A stretch of 64,000 bases of DNA, taken from assembly GCF_004421005.1 (NCBI RefSeq), contig NZ_CP038026.1:2418001-2482000 (forward strand). Reading direction: 5' to 3'. This document shows positions 44,338 to 53,854 of the stretch, piece after piece. Made by a program: the position numbers and the translations under genes. The number at the start of each line of letters is the position of its first letter. Positions within the stretch are counted from its first letter, which is position 1. Source of the DNA: Pseudoduganella plicata. Its GTDB lineage: Bacteria > Pseudomonadota > Gammaproteobacteria > Burkholderiales > Burkholderiaceae_D. Under the pieces are notes generated by a model. The model was not told the origin of the DNA. It saw nothing but the letters and a program-made list of their open reading frames with translations, and ran no database searches.

Positions 44338-46823
44338 CCCGAGCGACACCGATTGCCGCCGCCGTCCTGGCCCTGCTGACCGGTTCCTCCCTGCTCGCCC
44401 GGGCCGACGACATGACCGTCGCGCTGGGTGCCTGGGGCAAGCAGGCGAAAGTCCGCTTCGGCGACGCAGGCGCCGAGGCCGAACTGCGCAGCTATACGCA
44501 CAGCACCGACCTGGCGCTGCGGCCAGGCGACCCGCAGGAGGTGCGCTACGTCGAGCGCGCCGATGTACCGCGCGTGCGCAGCGGTAAACTGGCTTTCGAT
44601 GCCCTGTTCGCAATGGCCGGCGACGAGATGAAACAGAATGCCGTCTCCGCCATCCGCGACGACAGCTACAACGGTGGCCAGCCGATTGCCTGCGAATGCT
44701 TCGAGACGGGTGAAAAATGGCATTACGTGTGGACGCGCGACCTGTCGTATGCGGCCGACCTTGGGCTGGCGCTGCTGGACCCGGAGCGGGTACGCAACTC
44801 GCTCCAGTTCAAGCTGTCCGGCTACCGGCCAGGCGTGACGAAGGCACGGCAGGTGCCGGGCACGCCGGATGGCTTGCAGATCGTGCAGGACACGGGCAGC
44901 GGCGGCAGCTGGCCGGTGAGTACGGACCGCGTGACGTGGGCATTCGGTGCGGATGCGGTCTTGAAAACGCTGGCGCCGGCGCAGCGCAGCGCCTTTGCCG
45001 CGACGGCGCTGAAGGCCTTGTCCAACACCATCGAGATCGACAGGGTCGCGGCGTTCGACGCCACAGTCGGCCTGTACAACGGCGAGGCGTCGTTCCTCGA
45101 CTGGCGCGACCAGACCTATGCCGCCTGGATCCCGGACAACTTGCCGTTCATGGCAACGTCGAAAGCGCTGTCCAGCAACGTGGCGTACTACCAGGCTTTG
45201 CGCCTCGCTGCGCGGCTGGCGCGCGAAGCGGGACAGGAGGCCGATGCACAGCGCTGGGAAAGCTGGGCGGCGGCGTTGAAGGACGCGATCAACGCCCGGT
45301 TCTGGCTCCCGGACGCGGGCATGTACAGCAGCGTCACCGCCGGCCACTTCGACGGCGCGCCGTTGCACAAATTCGACTGGCTGGGCCAGTCGCTGGCCAT
45401 CGTCGCCGGCATCGCCGATCCCGGGCAGGCGCGCAGCATCATGGCCCGCTATCCGCACGGCCCCATGGGCGCGCCGGTGATCTGGCCGCAGCAACCCGGC
45501 CAGGCCGTCTACCACAACCGCGCGATCTGGCCGTTCGTCACGGCATACGGCCTGCGCGCGGCGATCGATGCAGGCAACGTAGCCGTTGCCGACGCGGCAT
45601 ACGACACGCTGATCCGCGCGGCCGCCGTCAATGGTTCCAACATGGAGAACCTGGAATGGCTCTCCGGCCAGCCGCTGTTGCAGCATCCCGGCCACGACGA
45701 ACTCGATGGTCCCGTCGTCAATTCCCGTCGGCAGTTGTGGTCCGTGGGCGGCTATCTCGGCGCGGTGATCGGCGGAGTGTTCGGTATCCAGGCAACGCAC
45801 GACGGGCTGGCGGTAAGACCGTTCATCACGGCAAGGCTGCGTGGCGACATACTGCAGGGCAGCTCCAACCTGACCCTGTCCCAGCTCGTGGTGCGGGGCA
45901 AACGCCTGACCGTCAAGGTGGCGCTGCCGCCGCCCGCGCAGGCCGACGGCTACTACCCGGTCAGCGCCATCACCCTCAATGGCAAGCCGGCCGACTTCCC
46001 TGTCGCATGGGACGCCCTGCCGGATGACAGCACGATCGCCGTCACGCTGGGGGAGCTGCAGCCGGGCCGGCAGGAGATCACCCGCGTGGCCGCGGCGCCG
46101 CTGGCCGTGGACAGCAAGGTGTTCGGCCCGCCCGAACCGGTCGTGGCAAGCGTGCGCGCCACCGGGGGCAAGGCCGTATTGACGATCGGCGGATCGATGC
46201 CGCCGGGCGTCGCGTTCAACGTCTACCGCGACGGCAAACAGGTCGCCGCCGCCCTGGCGGCACGCAGCTGGACGGATACCCGTCCCGGCGCCGCATCGTG
46301 CTATGCGGTTGAAGCGGTGTACCGGGACTCGGGCAACCGCAGCCACCACAGCGCGCCGGCGTGCCTGGGCGAGAAGGATGCCATCGCCGTCACCGGCAAC
46401 TGGAATAACTGGGGCGGCCAGGATGACCGCATTGCCGTCAACGATGTCGTCGTCACGAAGGCCGGCACGTACGGGGTGCAGGTCCACTACCGCAACAACG
46501 CGCATGCGATCAACCTGGGCATCAGCGGCGGCGTGAAATGGCTGCGCGTGGCCGATGGGGCGGGCAAGGTAGTCGCGCAGGGCGTGGTGCAGATGCCGCA
46601 CTCCCCCGCAGCGAAGGCGCTGTATTCGACGCCGCTGGCTGCCAGCCTTCAGCCGGGCCGCTATTCGCTGCAGCTGTCGGACTTCACCAACATGAGCTAC
46701 TTGCAATCGAACGCGACGTACAAGGATGCCGGCGGCGTTGCGGGGCCCTCGAACCGTGTCCACATCCTCGGCCTGCGGCTGCTGCCCACCAGTGCGCCGC
46801 GTGTGGCGCCGGCAACCAGGTAG
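44334..46823 (+). CDS. Secreted six-hairpin (alpha/alpha)6 glycosidase with C-terminal carbohydrate-binding region
   Basis: 829 residues. The signal peptide 'MTRATPIAAAVLALLTGSSLLARADD' exports it. Residues ~35-520 form a six-hairpin catalytic toroid: 'CFETGEKWHYVWTRDLSYAADLGLAL', 'GLYNGEASFLDWRDQTYAAWIPDNLPFMATSK', 'PVIWPQQPGQAVYHNRAIWPFVTAYG' and 'NMENLEWLSG'. The W-T/P-R-D and E-x-x-W/L-D patterns recall glucoamylase-like and GH63/GH78-like folds; I cannot fix the family. A beta domain follows (~540-620) and a C-terminal CBM35/CBM6-like domain (~690-825). Start alternatives are 44328 and 44334; 44334 gives the ATGA overlap and a GGA spacer. The context indicates glucan breakdown. Confidence 0.82.
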   Translation: MTRATPIAAAVLALLTGSSLLARADDMTVALGAWGKQAKVRFGDAGAEAELRSYTHSTDLALRPGDPQEVRYVERADVPRVRSGKLAFDALFAMAGDEMKQNAVSAIRDDSYNGGQPIACECFETGEKWHYVWTRDLSYAADLGLALLDPERVRNSLQFKLSGYRPGVTKARQVPGTPDGLQIVQDTGSGGSWPVSTDRVTWAFGADAVLKTLAPAQRSAFAATALKALSNTIEIDRVAAFDATVGLYNGEASFLDWRDQTYAAWIPDNLPFMATSKALSSNVAYYQALRLAARLAREAGQEADAQRWESWAAALKDAINARFWLPDAGMYSSVTAGHFDGAPLHKFDWLGQSLAIVAGIADPGQARSIMARYPHGPMGAPVIWPQQPGQAVYHNRAIWPFVTAYGLRAAIDAGNVAVADAAYDTLIRAAAVNGSNMENLEWLSGQPLLQHPGHDELDGPVVNSRRQLWSVGGYLGAVIGGVFGIQATHDGLAVRPFITARLRGDILQGSSNLTLSQLVVRGKRLTVKVALPPPAQADGYYPVSAITLNGKPADFPVAWDALPDDSTIAVTLGELQPGRQEITRVAAAPLAVDSKVFGPPEPVVASVRATGGKAVLTIGGSMPPGVAFNVYRDGKQVAAALAARSWTDTRPGAASCYAVEAVYRDSGNRSHHSAPACLGEKDAIAVTGNWNNWGGQDDRIAVNDVVVTKAGTYGVQVHYRNNAHAINLGISGGVKWLRVADGAGKVVAQGVVQMPHSPAAKALYSTPLAASLQPGRYSLQLSDFTNMSYLQSNATYKDAGGVAGPSNRVHILGLRLLPTSAPRVAPATR

Positions 46824-46839
46824 AACCGCCAGAGCCCTC

Positions 46840-47388
46840 TCAGGCTGGACCGTCCTGGGACCGAAGCCGGTTTCCGGTGTTGAAGTCGATGCGGTAGACG
46901 TTCGTCAGCCGCGTCTCCTCCCCCAGCCGTGTCAGCTCCACGAACCGCAATCCGAGCTTCTGCAGCATCGCGTTCGATGCGAGGTTCCCTGGCGAGGTGA
47001 TGCCGTACAGCCGCCGCAGCCGCAGCGTATCGCGCGCATGCGCCAGCACGGCGGCAGCCGCTTCGTACGCATAGCCCTGGCCCCAGTACGCCGGCCGCAG
47101 CGCATAACCGATATCCGTATCGGGCAGCGTGTCGCGGCGGATCAGGCCGCACAGGCCCAGCGGCGCACCGTCCTCGCGGCGCTCCACCATATACAGCGAA
47201 TAACCCAGGCGCCGCTGCATCTGCATCGCGCCGGAGACGATATTGGCGCGTGCTTCCTCCAGCGTGCGGATGCCCTTGTCGCCAATATGCTCGATCCACG
47301 ACGGATCGTTGATCAGCTCCAGGTAGAACGGCGCGTCGTCCGTGTGCAGGGTGCGCAGCACCAGGCGCGCGGTTTCCAGGACGATCAT
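46840..47388 (-). CDS. GNAT-family N-acetyltransferase (RimJ/RimL-like)
   Basis: 182 residues. 'LETARLVLRTLHTDDAPFYLELINDPSWIEHIGD' is the RimJ/RimL/Acetyltransf_3 opening; the acetyl-CoA site is 'GYALRPAYWGQGYAYEAAAAVLAHA' and the last motif 'TSPGNLASNAMLQKLGLRFVE'. It N-acetylates a small amine or protein N-terminus; target unknown. ATG 47388 overlaps the stop of the upstream deaminase gene by four bases (ATGA), so the two are translated together. Confidence 0.9.
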   Translation of the reverse strand: MIVLETARLVLRTLHTDDAPFYLELINDPSWIEHIGDKGIRTLEEARANIVSGAMQMQRRLGYSLYMVERREDGAPLGLCGLIRRDTLPDTDIGYALRPAYWGQGYAYEAAAAVLAHARDTLRLRRLYGITSPGNLASNAMLQKLGLRFVELTRLGEETRLTNVYRIDFNTGNRLRSQDGPA

Positions 47389-48728
47389 TGCGGACGGGCC
47401 ACGCCTGGCCGGGCCACGCCTGGCCGGGCCACGCCTGGCAGCATCGCCGCCGGCCGCGAGCCGAGACGGAAGTCGGCCGCCGCCGGGCGGCCCGGCAGGT
47501 CGAGCGTGGCGACGGCGCGCGGCGTTTCGGCCACCACCTTCCCGCGCCGCATGACGAGCCGGCGCGCCGCGCGCAGCCGGATCGCCTCGACGGGGTCGGC
47601 CGCATCGAGCAGCACGAGGTCCGCATGGCAGCCCGGTTCCAGGCCGTAGCCGTCCAGACCGAGGATGCGCGCCGGCGTGGCCGTCACCGCGTCGAAGCAG
47701 GCGCGCATGCCCTGCTGGCTCGTCATCTGCGCCACGTGCAGGCCCATGTGCGCCACCTCCAGCATGTCGCCGGAACCCATGCCGTACCAGGGATCGAGCA
47801 CACAGTCGTGGCCGAACGCCACTTCCACGCCGGCCGCCATCAGTTCCGGCACGCGCGTCATGCCGCGCCGCTTCGGATACGTGTCGTGCCGGCCCTGCAA
47901 GGTGATGTTGATGAGGGGATTGGCAATCGCCGCGACGCCGCTTTCGGCGATCAGCGGTAGCAGTTTGCTGACATAGTAATTGTCCATCGAGTGCATCGAC
48001 GTCAAATGCGAGCCGGCCACGCGGCCATGCAAGCCGAGCCGGTGGGTCTCGGCCGCCAGCGTCTCGATATGGCGCGACAGCGGATCGTCCGACTCGTCGC
48101 AATGCATGTCCACACGCAGGCCCTGCTCCGCCGCGAACTCGCACAGGATGCGGATCGACTCGGCGCCATCGGCCATCGTCCGCTCGAAGTGCGGGATGCC
48201 GCCGACGACGTCGACGCCCTGGCCGATGGCCCGTTTCAGGTTGGCCAGCGCCGTGGCGCTGCGCAGCAGCCCATCCTGCGGGAACGCCACCAGCTGCAGA
48301 TCGAGGTAAGGCGCGACACGGCGCTTCACCTCCAGCAGCGCCTCCACCGCCAGCAGGCGATCGTCGCAGATGTCCACGTGGCTGCGGATCGCCAGCAGCC
48401 CGCGTGCGACCGCCCAGTCGCAATACTGCATGGCCCGCTCCACCAGCGCCTGCTGCGTCAGGTCCGGTTTCAATTCGCCCCACAGCGCGATCCCCTCCAG
48501 CAGCGTGCCGCTGGCGTTCACGCGCGGCAGGCCATAGCTCAGCGTGGCGTCCATGTGAAAGTGGGCGTCGACGAACGGCGGCGTGACCAGGTCGCCGCCG
48601 GCGTCGATCTCGCGCCCGGCCTGTACCGGCAAGACCGGTGCGACGGCGACGATGCGGCCGTCCGTGATGGCGATGTCGATACCGGTCCTGCCGTCCGGCA
48701 GCGTGGCGTTGCGGATCACTGCGTCCAT
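47385..48728 (-). CDS. Amidohydrolase, cytosine deaminase-like
   Basis: 447 residues. Metal ligands: HFH in 'VDAHFHMDATL' (His56, His58), His in 'MHCDESDD', His in 'GSHLTSMHS' and Asp in 'AFGHDCVLDPWYGMGSGDML'. This is the CodA / N-isopropylammelide hydrolase group, which removes amino groups from pyrimidines or triazines. ATG 48728 has GGAG six bases upstream (within an in-frame ATGGAG that starts an alternative at 48740). The last residues are an unusual repeat (GVARP x3) encoded by a 15-bp tandem repeat, then the stop overlaps the acetyltransferase start. Confidence 0.88.
   Translation of the reverse strand: MDAVIRNATLPDGRTGIDIAITDGRIVAVAPVLPVQAGREIDAGGDLVTPPFVDAHFHMDATLSYGLPRVNASGTLLEGIALWGELKPDLTQQALVERAMQYCDWAVARGLLAIRSHVDICDDRLLAVEALLEVKRRVAPYLDLQLVAFPQDGLLRSATALANLKRAIGQGVDVVGGIPHFERTMADGAESIRILCEFAAEQGLRVDMHCDESDDPLSRHIETLAAETHRLGLHGRVAGSHLTSMHSMDNYYVSKLLPLIAESGVAAIANPLINITLQGRHDTYPKRRGMTRVPELMAAGVEVAFGHDCVLDPWYGMGSGDMLEVAHMGLHVAQMTSQQGMRACFDAVTATPARILGLDGYGLEPGCHADLVLLDAADPVEAIRLRAARRLVMRRGKVVAETPRAVATLDLPGRPAAADFRLGSRPAAMLPGVARPGVARPGVARPQ
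47396..47440. repeat. 15-bp in-frame tandem repeat at the end of the deaminase gene
   Basis: Three copies of GGGCCACGCCTGGCC (47396-47410, 47411-47425, 47426-47440; last base differs). Because the unit is 5 codons, it adds GVARP blocks to the deaminase C-terminus without shifting the frame or the coupled start of the acetyltransferase. Confidence 0.93.
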
Positions 48729-48928
48729 CGTGCGCTCCATTGATAGGGTAGGCTGATTGTAGGCAGAGCGGACGGCTTCGTGCAAACAATTGCTGAAGCT
48801 GGCGCGCGGCCTGCCGCAATGTTGCAGCGCATAAATTTGTAATACCGGACCCGGCCGCGCGCGGGGCGAAATCGCTTTGCAATGCGTGCAATCGTCGCTA
48901 AAATAGTTTTATTGCATTGCACCATTCC

Positions 48929-48960
48929 GTGACGCACGACGTGACGCACAGGGTGACGCA
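48929..48960. repeat. Three GTGACGCA direct repeats with 12-bp period, upstream of phasin
   Basis: GTGACGCA at 48929, 48941 and 48953, each exactly 12 bases apart, directly before the phasin ribosome-binding region (AGGAG 48984-48988). Just upstream TTGCATTGCA and TTGCAATGCGTGCAA provide TGCA-rich motifs of the sort bound by polyhydroxyalkanoate regulators. A multimeric regulator site on one DNA face is plausible. Confidence 0.7.
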
Positions 48961-48993
48961 AGATACCGATTCCCTATCCTTCCAGGAGTGCTT

Positions 48994-49962
48994 ATGACTT
49001 CGATTACCGAGCAATTGTCTGCAACGAGCAAGTCGCACATTGAAAGCCAGCTCAATCTGATGGATGCGGTACTGCGCAAATCCGTCGAGGGCATGCAGCA
49101 GGTCGTGGCACTGAACCTGCACACGGCGCGCAGCGTGCTGGAGCGCAGCACCACCACGGCGCGTGAGCTGCTGGACGCCAGGGATCCACGTGAAGTGCTG
49201 ACGCTGGCCACGAAGCCGCTGCCTGCCGTGGAAGGCCTGCTGTCGTACGGCCGCGAACTGTACGGCATTGCCAGCCGCGCCCAGGTCGAGCTGCTGCAGT
49301 CGGCCAGCGCCCAGTTCCGCACGCTGCCTGGCAAGCCTTCGGCTCCCGCCCAGGCGCCGCTGCGGCTTGCCACAGAAGCACCCGCGCAGGCGGCGGCTCA
49401 AGTGATACCGCAAGTGCGCGACGTAACGCATGAGGTGATCGACAACGTGGCCGCGGCCTCGGAGGCGATCGAACACAGCGCCGCGCAGGCGACCCACGCG
49501 GCCACCGAGGCGACAACGCAGGCGGCGCAGGAAGCGGCAGCGGCAGCGCGTGAGGCGGCCCGCGAATCGGCCCGCGAATCGGCCCATGACCTGGCGCGTG
49601 CTTCGGCCGAAGCAGCGGCGCCGGTGCAGCAGGCGACTGAAAACGTCGCCGCCGCTGCCAGCGACAACGTGCAGCAGACCACTGAAAGCGTTGTAGCTGC
49701 CGCCGATACCGTGCAGCAGGCTGCGAAAAGCGTGGTGGGCACGGCCAGCGACAATGTGGAGCAGGCCACCGCCGCCATCGCCGCCGCAGTGGCCGAAGCG
49801 GCCCCGGTGACGCCGGCAGCCGAGACGCCGGACGACAGCATCCCGGCCCTCAAGACGAGCCGTGGCAAGCCAGCGGCCAAGCCGGTCGTCCAGGCACTGG
49901 CGGAACTGGCCGACAAGGCACCGGCGAAGTCCGCACCCGGCAGGAACCAGCCTCGGAAATAA
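48994..49962 (+). CDS. Phasin-family protein (PHA granule-associated)
   Basis: 322 residues. Residues 1-110 are the phasin helix bundle: 'ITEQLSATSKSHIESQLNLMDAVLRKSVEGMQQVVALNLHTARSVLERSTTTARELLDA'. Residues ~115-290 are an Ala/Glu/Gln-rich extended coiled coil with repeating 'AAQATHAATEATTQAAQEAAAAAREAAR' type heptads, then a Lys/Pro tail ('GKPAAKPVVQ', 'KSAPGRNQPRK'), reminiscent of PhaF-like histone-type tails. Phasins coat polyhydroxybutyrate granules. ATG 48994 follows AGGAGTGCTT. GTGACGCA repeats upstream may be operators. Confidence 0.9.
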   Translation: MTSITEQLSATSKSHIESQLNLMDAVLRKSVEGMQQVVALNLHTARSVLERSTTTARELLDARDPREVLTLATKPLPAVEGLLSYGRELYGIASRAQVELLQSASAQFRTLPGKPSAPAQAPLRLATEAPAQAAAQVIPQVRDVTHEVIDNVAAASEAIEHSAAQATHAATEATTQAAQEAAAAAREAARESARESAHDLARASAEAAAPVQQATENVAAAASDNVQQTTESVVAAADTVQQAAKSVVGTASDNVEQATAAIAAAVAEAAPVTPAAETPDDSIPALKTSRGKPAAKPVVQALAELADKAPAKSAPGRNQPRK

Positions 49963-49980
49963 TCGCTCGCCGGGCAGGAC

Positions 49981-50013
49981 CGGGGACGGGCGCCAGAGGT
50001 GCCTGTCCCCGAC
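49981..50013. repeat. Dispersed inverted repeat, degenerate copy
   Basis: CGGGGACGGGCGCC (49981-49994) opposite GGTGCCTGTCCCCGAC (49998-50013), imperfect pairing with a 3-base loop. The second arm is identical to the 16-mer at 28630-28645. A single further arm GGTGCGGGGACAGG occurs at 55977-55990, after the GGDEF gene. Confidence 0.8.
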
Positions 50014-50113
50014 TTCCAGAACCGCCCGTTGCCGCCATCCGTCCCGCTGCCGGGCCCGCCCGGCAAAAACCACCTCGCTGATGTATCCTGACGGCCTTCG
50101 TCAAGGATATGTC

Positions 50114-51864
50114 ATGAGTTTATCGAGGCTAATCAGCGGCTTCGTACGGTCGCACTGGCGCGCGTACGCGGGCGCCGCGGTCATGCTGGTCGGCGTGGCC
50201 CTCATCGCCATCTGGATTCCACGCAAGGTCGGCGCAATGATCGACGCGCTGGCCGCACATCGGCTCACGCGCGACGAGCTGCTCGTCGATATCGGCCTGC
50301 TGTTGCTGGTCGGCGTGGCCAATTATGCGCTGCGCGTGGCGTGGCGCATCCGCCTGTACTCCGCCGCCTACCGCCTCGGCGTCGAGCTGCGCACGCGCTT
50401 CTATCGCCGGCTGTCGCTGCAGGGTCCTGCGTTCTACCAGAAGCAGCGCACGGGCGACCTGATGGCACTGGCCACCAACGATATCGACGCCATCGAGATG
50501 GCCGCCGGCGAAGCCATGCTGGCCGGCTTCGACGGCGCCCTGACGCTGGTGATGGTGCTGGGCGTGATGACCCTCGGCGTTGACTGGCGCCTGGCGCTCG
50601 TCGCCCTGCTGCCCTTCCCGTTCATGGCTTATGCGTTCTGGCGCATCTCCAGCCACATCCATACCGCTTCCGCCGATGCGCTGAAGCGCTTTTCGGCGCT
50701 GAACGACCATGTGCAGGAAACGTTGACGGGCGTGCGCACATTGCGCACCCTCGGCCTGGAGCGGCGCAGCGCCGCCACGTTCGGCGAGCTTGCCGGCAAG
50801 GCTGCCGATGCCACGCTGACGGCGCAGCGCTGGGAAGCGGCGTACGAACCGTCGGTCGGCCTCGCGCTGACCGCGGCCACGGGCCTGACACTGGGCGTCG
50901 GCGGCTACCTCGTCTGGCAGAACGAGCTGACGATCGGTGCGCTGACCAGCTTCTCGATGTACATGGGCCAGCTGATCTGGCCCATGTTTGCCGCGGGCTG
51001 GGTACTGTCGCTGATCGAGCGTGGCCGCGCCGCGTGGGCACGCCTGCATCCGATGCTGGATGCGCCGCTGTCCATCGACGACCGGGGCAGCGTGAACGCG
51101 CTGGTGCCGGGCACACTGGTGCTGGACGACGTGACCGTCTGCTACCCGGGCCAGAACGAACCGGCGCTGGCCGGCGTGTCGCTGCGCCTGCAGCCGGGCC
51201 AGACGCTGGGTCTTGTCGGCCCGACCGGCGCCGGCAAGTCCACCCTGCTGCGCGTGCTGCTGCGCCAGCTGACGCCGCGCACGGGCAGCGCGCGCTGGGG
51301 CGCCCATGCGCTCGACGACTACACGCTCGAGGCCCTGCGCGGCGCCATCAGCTGGGTGCCGCAGGAGTCGTTCCTGTTTTCCGCGTCGATCGCCGAGAAC
51401 ATCGCACTGGCGCGGCCAGATGCGACACGCCAGCAAGTGGAGCACGCGGCCGATCTCGCGGCCATCCATGACGACATCAGGCTGTTCCCCACGGGTACGA
51501 GACGGAAGTCGGAGAGCGCGGCATCACGCTGTCCGGCGGCCAGCGCCAGCGGGTGGCGATTGCCCGCGCGCTGCTGTCCGATAACGACCTGCTGCTGCTG
51601 GACGACGCGCTGTCGGCCGTCGATACCGGCACCGAGACGCGCATCCTGGAGCACCTGGAAGAACTACGCCGCGCGCGTCCCGAGCGCAGCGCCATCATCG
51701 CCAGCCACCGGCTGTCGGCCGTGGTCAACGCCGACTTCATCGTCGTGCTGAAGGCGGGGCGCATCGTGGAATCGGGCACGCACGAAGAACTGCTCGCGCA
51801 GGACGGCTGGTATGCCAGCCAGTGGCGCTATCAACAACTGGAGGCCAGCCTCGATGCGCTCTGA
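50114..51864 (+). pseudogene. MdlA-like ABC exporter half-transporter, frameshifted
   Basis: Without the shift the product would be 583 residues, matching E. coli MdlA (590). Residues 1-315 are six TM helices of a type I exporter; the ATPase has Walker A 'GPTGAGKST' and Q-loop 'SWVPQES'. At 51495/51496 one base is missing (expected GGN-TAC-GAG; found GG-TAC-GAG), so the reading frame switches from 'DDIRLFPTG' to nonsense, giving a 545-residue product ending at 51751. The signature 'LSGGQRQRVAIARALL', Walker B 'LLLLDDALSAVD' and H-loop are all intact in the other frame (51496-51864). Either a recent inactivation or a sequencing error. The partner gene overlaps its end by 11 bases. Confidence 0.85.
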
Positions 51865-53668
51865 CCCGCAACAGACCCCTGAAGAGAAACGCGCCCAGAA
51901 GGCGCAGATGCGGCGTGCGTTCGGCCTGCTGCGCCGCGCCGCCAAACCGGACCGCCACCACCTGGGCTGGGCCGTGCTGTGGCTGATCGTCGCGGCCGCG
52001 CTGGAGGTCATCGGTCCCCTGCTGGGCAAGCGCCTGATCGATGAGCACCTGCTGCCGCGCGCACTGGACTGGAACGCGATCGGCATGCTGCTGGGTGGCG
52101 TGCTGCTGGCCGGTGCCGCCTCCACGTGGCTGCGCTATCTGCAGCTGTCGCGCCTTGCCGGCCTGGCGATGCGCTCCGTGCAGCGCCTGCGCGAGCAGGT
52201 GTACGGCCATGTGCTGCGCCTGCCGATGGCGTTCTTCGACCGCGCCATCACGGGCCAGCTGGTCTCGCGCGTGACCAACGACACGGAAGCGGTCAAGGGC
52301 CTGTACATCCAGGTGCTGTTCGTCATCCTGGACAGCACCATCGTGCTGGTGGGGACGATCGCCGCGATGGCATGGCTGGACTGGCGGCTGATGCTGATCG
52401 TCGTCGCCCTGATGCCGTTCGTGCTGCTGATTGTCTGGCTGTACCAGCGCCTGTCCGCGCCGGCCGTGACGCGCGCGCGCCAGCTGCGCAGCGACATCAA
52501 CGCGCAGATGGCCGAATCGATCGGCGGCATGACCGTGCTGCAGGCGAACAATGCACAGGCGCGCTTCGCCGAGCGGTTCGCCGCGACAAACCAGGAGCAT
52601 TACACGCAGCGCGTGGCCGAGATCCGCGCCAACGCGTGGCTGCTGCGCCCCGCGCTGGACATGCTGAACGTCGTGCTGCTGGCGGCCGTCATCTACTTCT
52701 TCGGTATGCGCGGCGGCAGCAACGCCATGAGCACGGCCGAAGTGGGTGTGCTGTACGCCTTCATCAACTACATCGCCCGCGTGATCGAGCCGCTGATCCA
52801 GATCACCATGCAGTTCAGCCAGTTGCAGCAATCGGTTGTGGCCAGCGCGCGCGTGGCCGGGCTGCTGGACGAAACAGGGGCGCTGGAACATGGAAAACCA
52901 CGCCACAGCGCCGCCGCCAACGAAGCGCCCGCCGGCAGTCCCGCCATCTCGATCCGGCACCTCGACTTCGCCTATATCGACGACCAGCGCGTGCTGCACG
53001 ACCTGTCGCTCGATATTGCGCAGGGCGCGTTCGTCGGCATTGTCGGCCACACGGGCAGCGGCAAGTCGACCCTGCTGTCGCTGCTGCTGCGCTACTACCC
53101 GGCGCGGCACGGCAGCATCCTGATGAACGGCGTGCCACTGGACGATATCGACATCGAGCAGTTCCGCAACGAAGTGGGCCTGGTGCCGCAAGACCCGTTC
53201 CTGCTGGCGGCATCGGCGTACGAGAACATCGACATGGCGCGTGGCCTGCCGCGCGAGCGCATCGAGGCGGCCGCGCGGGCGGCGCATGCGCACGACTTCA
53301 TCATGGCGCTGGAGGACGGCTACGACACCCTGCTGGGCGAAGGCGGCTCGCGCCTGGCGTCCGGCCAGAAGCAGCTGATCGCCATCGCCCGCGCGCTGGC
53401 CGGCTCGCCGCGCATTCTGCTGCTGGACGAAGCGACGTCGCGCATCGACAGCCAGACGGAGCAGATTGTGCAGGAGGCCATGAGCGAATTGCGTGGTCGC
53501 GTAACGATCGTCGCCATTGCGCACCGGCTGTCGACGATCCGCGACGCCGACCGCATCGTCGTGCTCAATCACGGCCGCATCGAGGAAACGGGCTCGCACG
53601 ACGCACTGATGCAGATCGAGGGCGGGCTGTACCAGCGCTTATATCTGCTGCAACAGTTGGCGGCATGA
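51854..53668 (+). CDS. mdlB: MdlB-like ABC exporter half-transporter
   Basis: 604 residues. The TM domain (~40-345) is a type I exporter; the ATPase has Walker A 'GHTGSGKST', signature 'LASGQKQLIAIARAL' (LASGQ instead of LSGGQ, as in MdlB/SmdB), Walker B 'ILLLDEATSRID' and H-loop 'AIAHRLSTI'. MdlA/MdlB-type (SmdAB) proteins form heterodimeric multidrug exporters. It would be non-functional as a heterodimer if the frameshift in the upstream gene is real, unless it homodimerises. ATG 51854 overlaps the upstream gene by 11 bases. Confidence 0.93.
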   Translation: MRSDPQQTPEEKRAQKAQMRRAFGLLRRAAKPDRHHLGWAVLWLIVAAALEVIGPLLGKRLIDEHLLPRALDWNAIGMLLGGVLLAGAASTWLRYLQLSRLAGLAMRSVQRLREQVYGHVLRLPMAFFDRAITGQLVSRVTNDTEAVKGLYIQVLFVILDSTIVLVGTIAAMAWLDWRLMLIVVALMPFVLLIVWLYQRLSAPAVTRARQLRSDINAQMAESIGGMTVLQANNAQARFAERFAATNQEHYTQRVAEIRANAWLLRPALDMLNVVLLAAVIYFFGMRGGSNAMSTAEVGVLYAFINYIARVIEPLIQITMQFSQLQQSVVASARVAGLLDETGALEHGKPRHSAAANEAPAGSPAISIRHLDFAYIDDQRVLHDLSLDIAQGAFVGIVGHTGSGKSTLLSLLLRYYPARHGSILMNGVPLDDIDIEQFRNEVGLVPQDPFLLAASAYENIDMARGLPRERIEAAARAAHAHDFIMALEDGYDTLLGEGGSRLASGQKQLIAIARALAGSPRILLLDEATSRIDSQTEQIVQEAMSELRGRVTIVAIAHRLSTIRDADRIVVLNHGRIEETGSHDALMQIEGGLYQRLYLLQQLAA

Positions 53669-53854
53669 CACTCCCCGGGAACGCGCTTAACGAGATTTTA
53701 ATGATTCTTAAATAAGTGTGTTGCGTAAAAGCGGAAGGAAAGACACGAACATGGGGATTTACTGCCGGGTGAATTGTTCTCGCGTGCAACAGGCATATAA
53801 TGCTCCGACACCTGGCGCCCAGCTCTCGCGCCGTGCAGCCCGAGGACCGCAACG

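Noticed and set aside
46840..48891. 683-codon fusion of deaminase-like frame and acetyltransferase
   Set aside because: The first half is a shifted frame of the deaminase gene; the acetyltransferase starts at its own ATG in the ATGA overlap.
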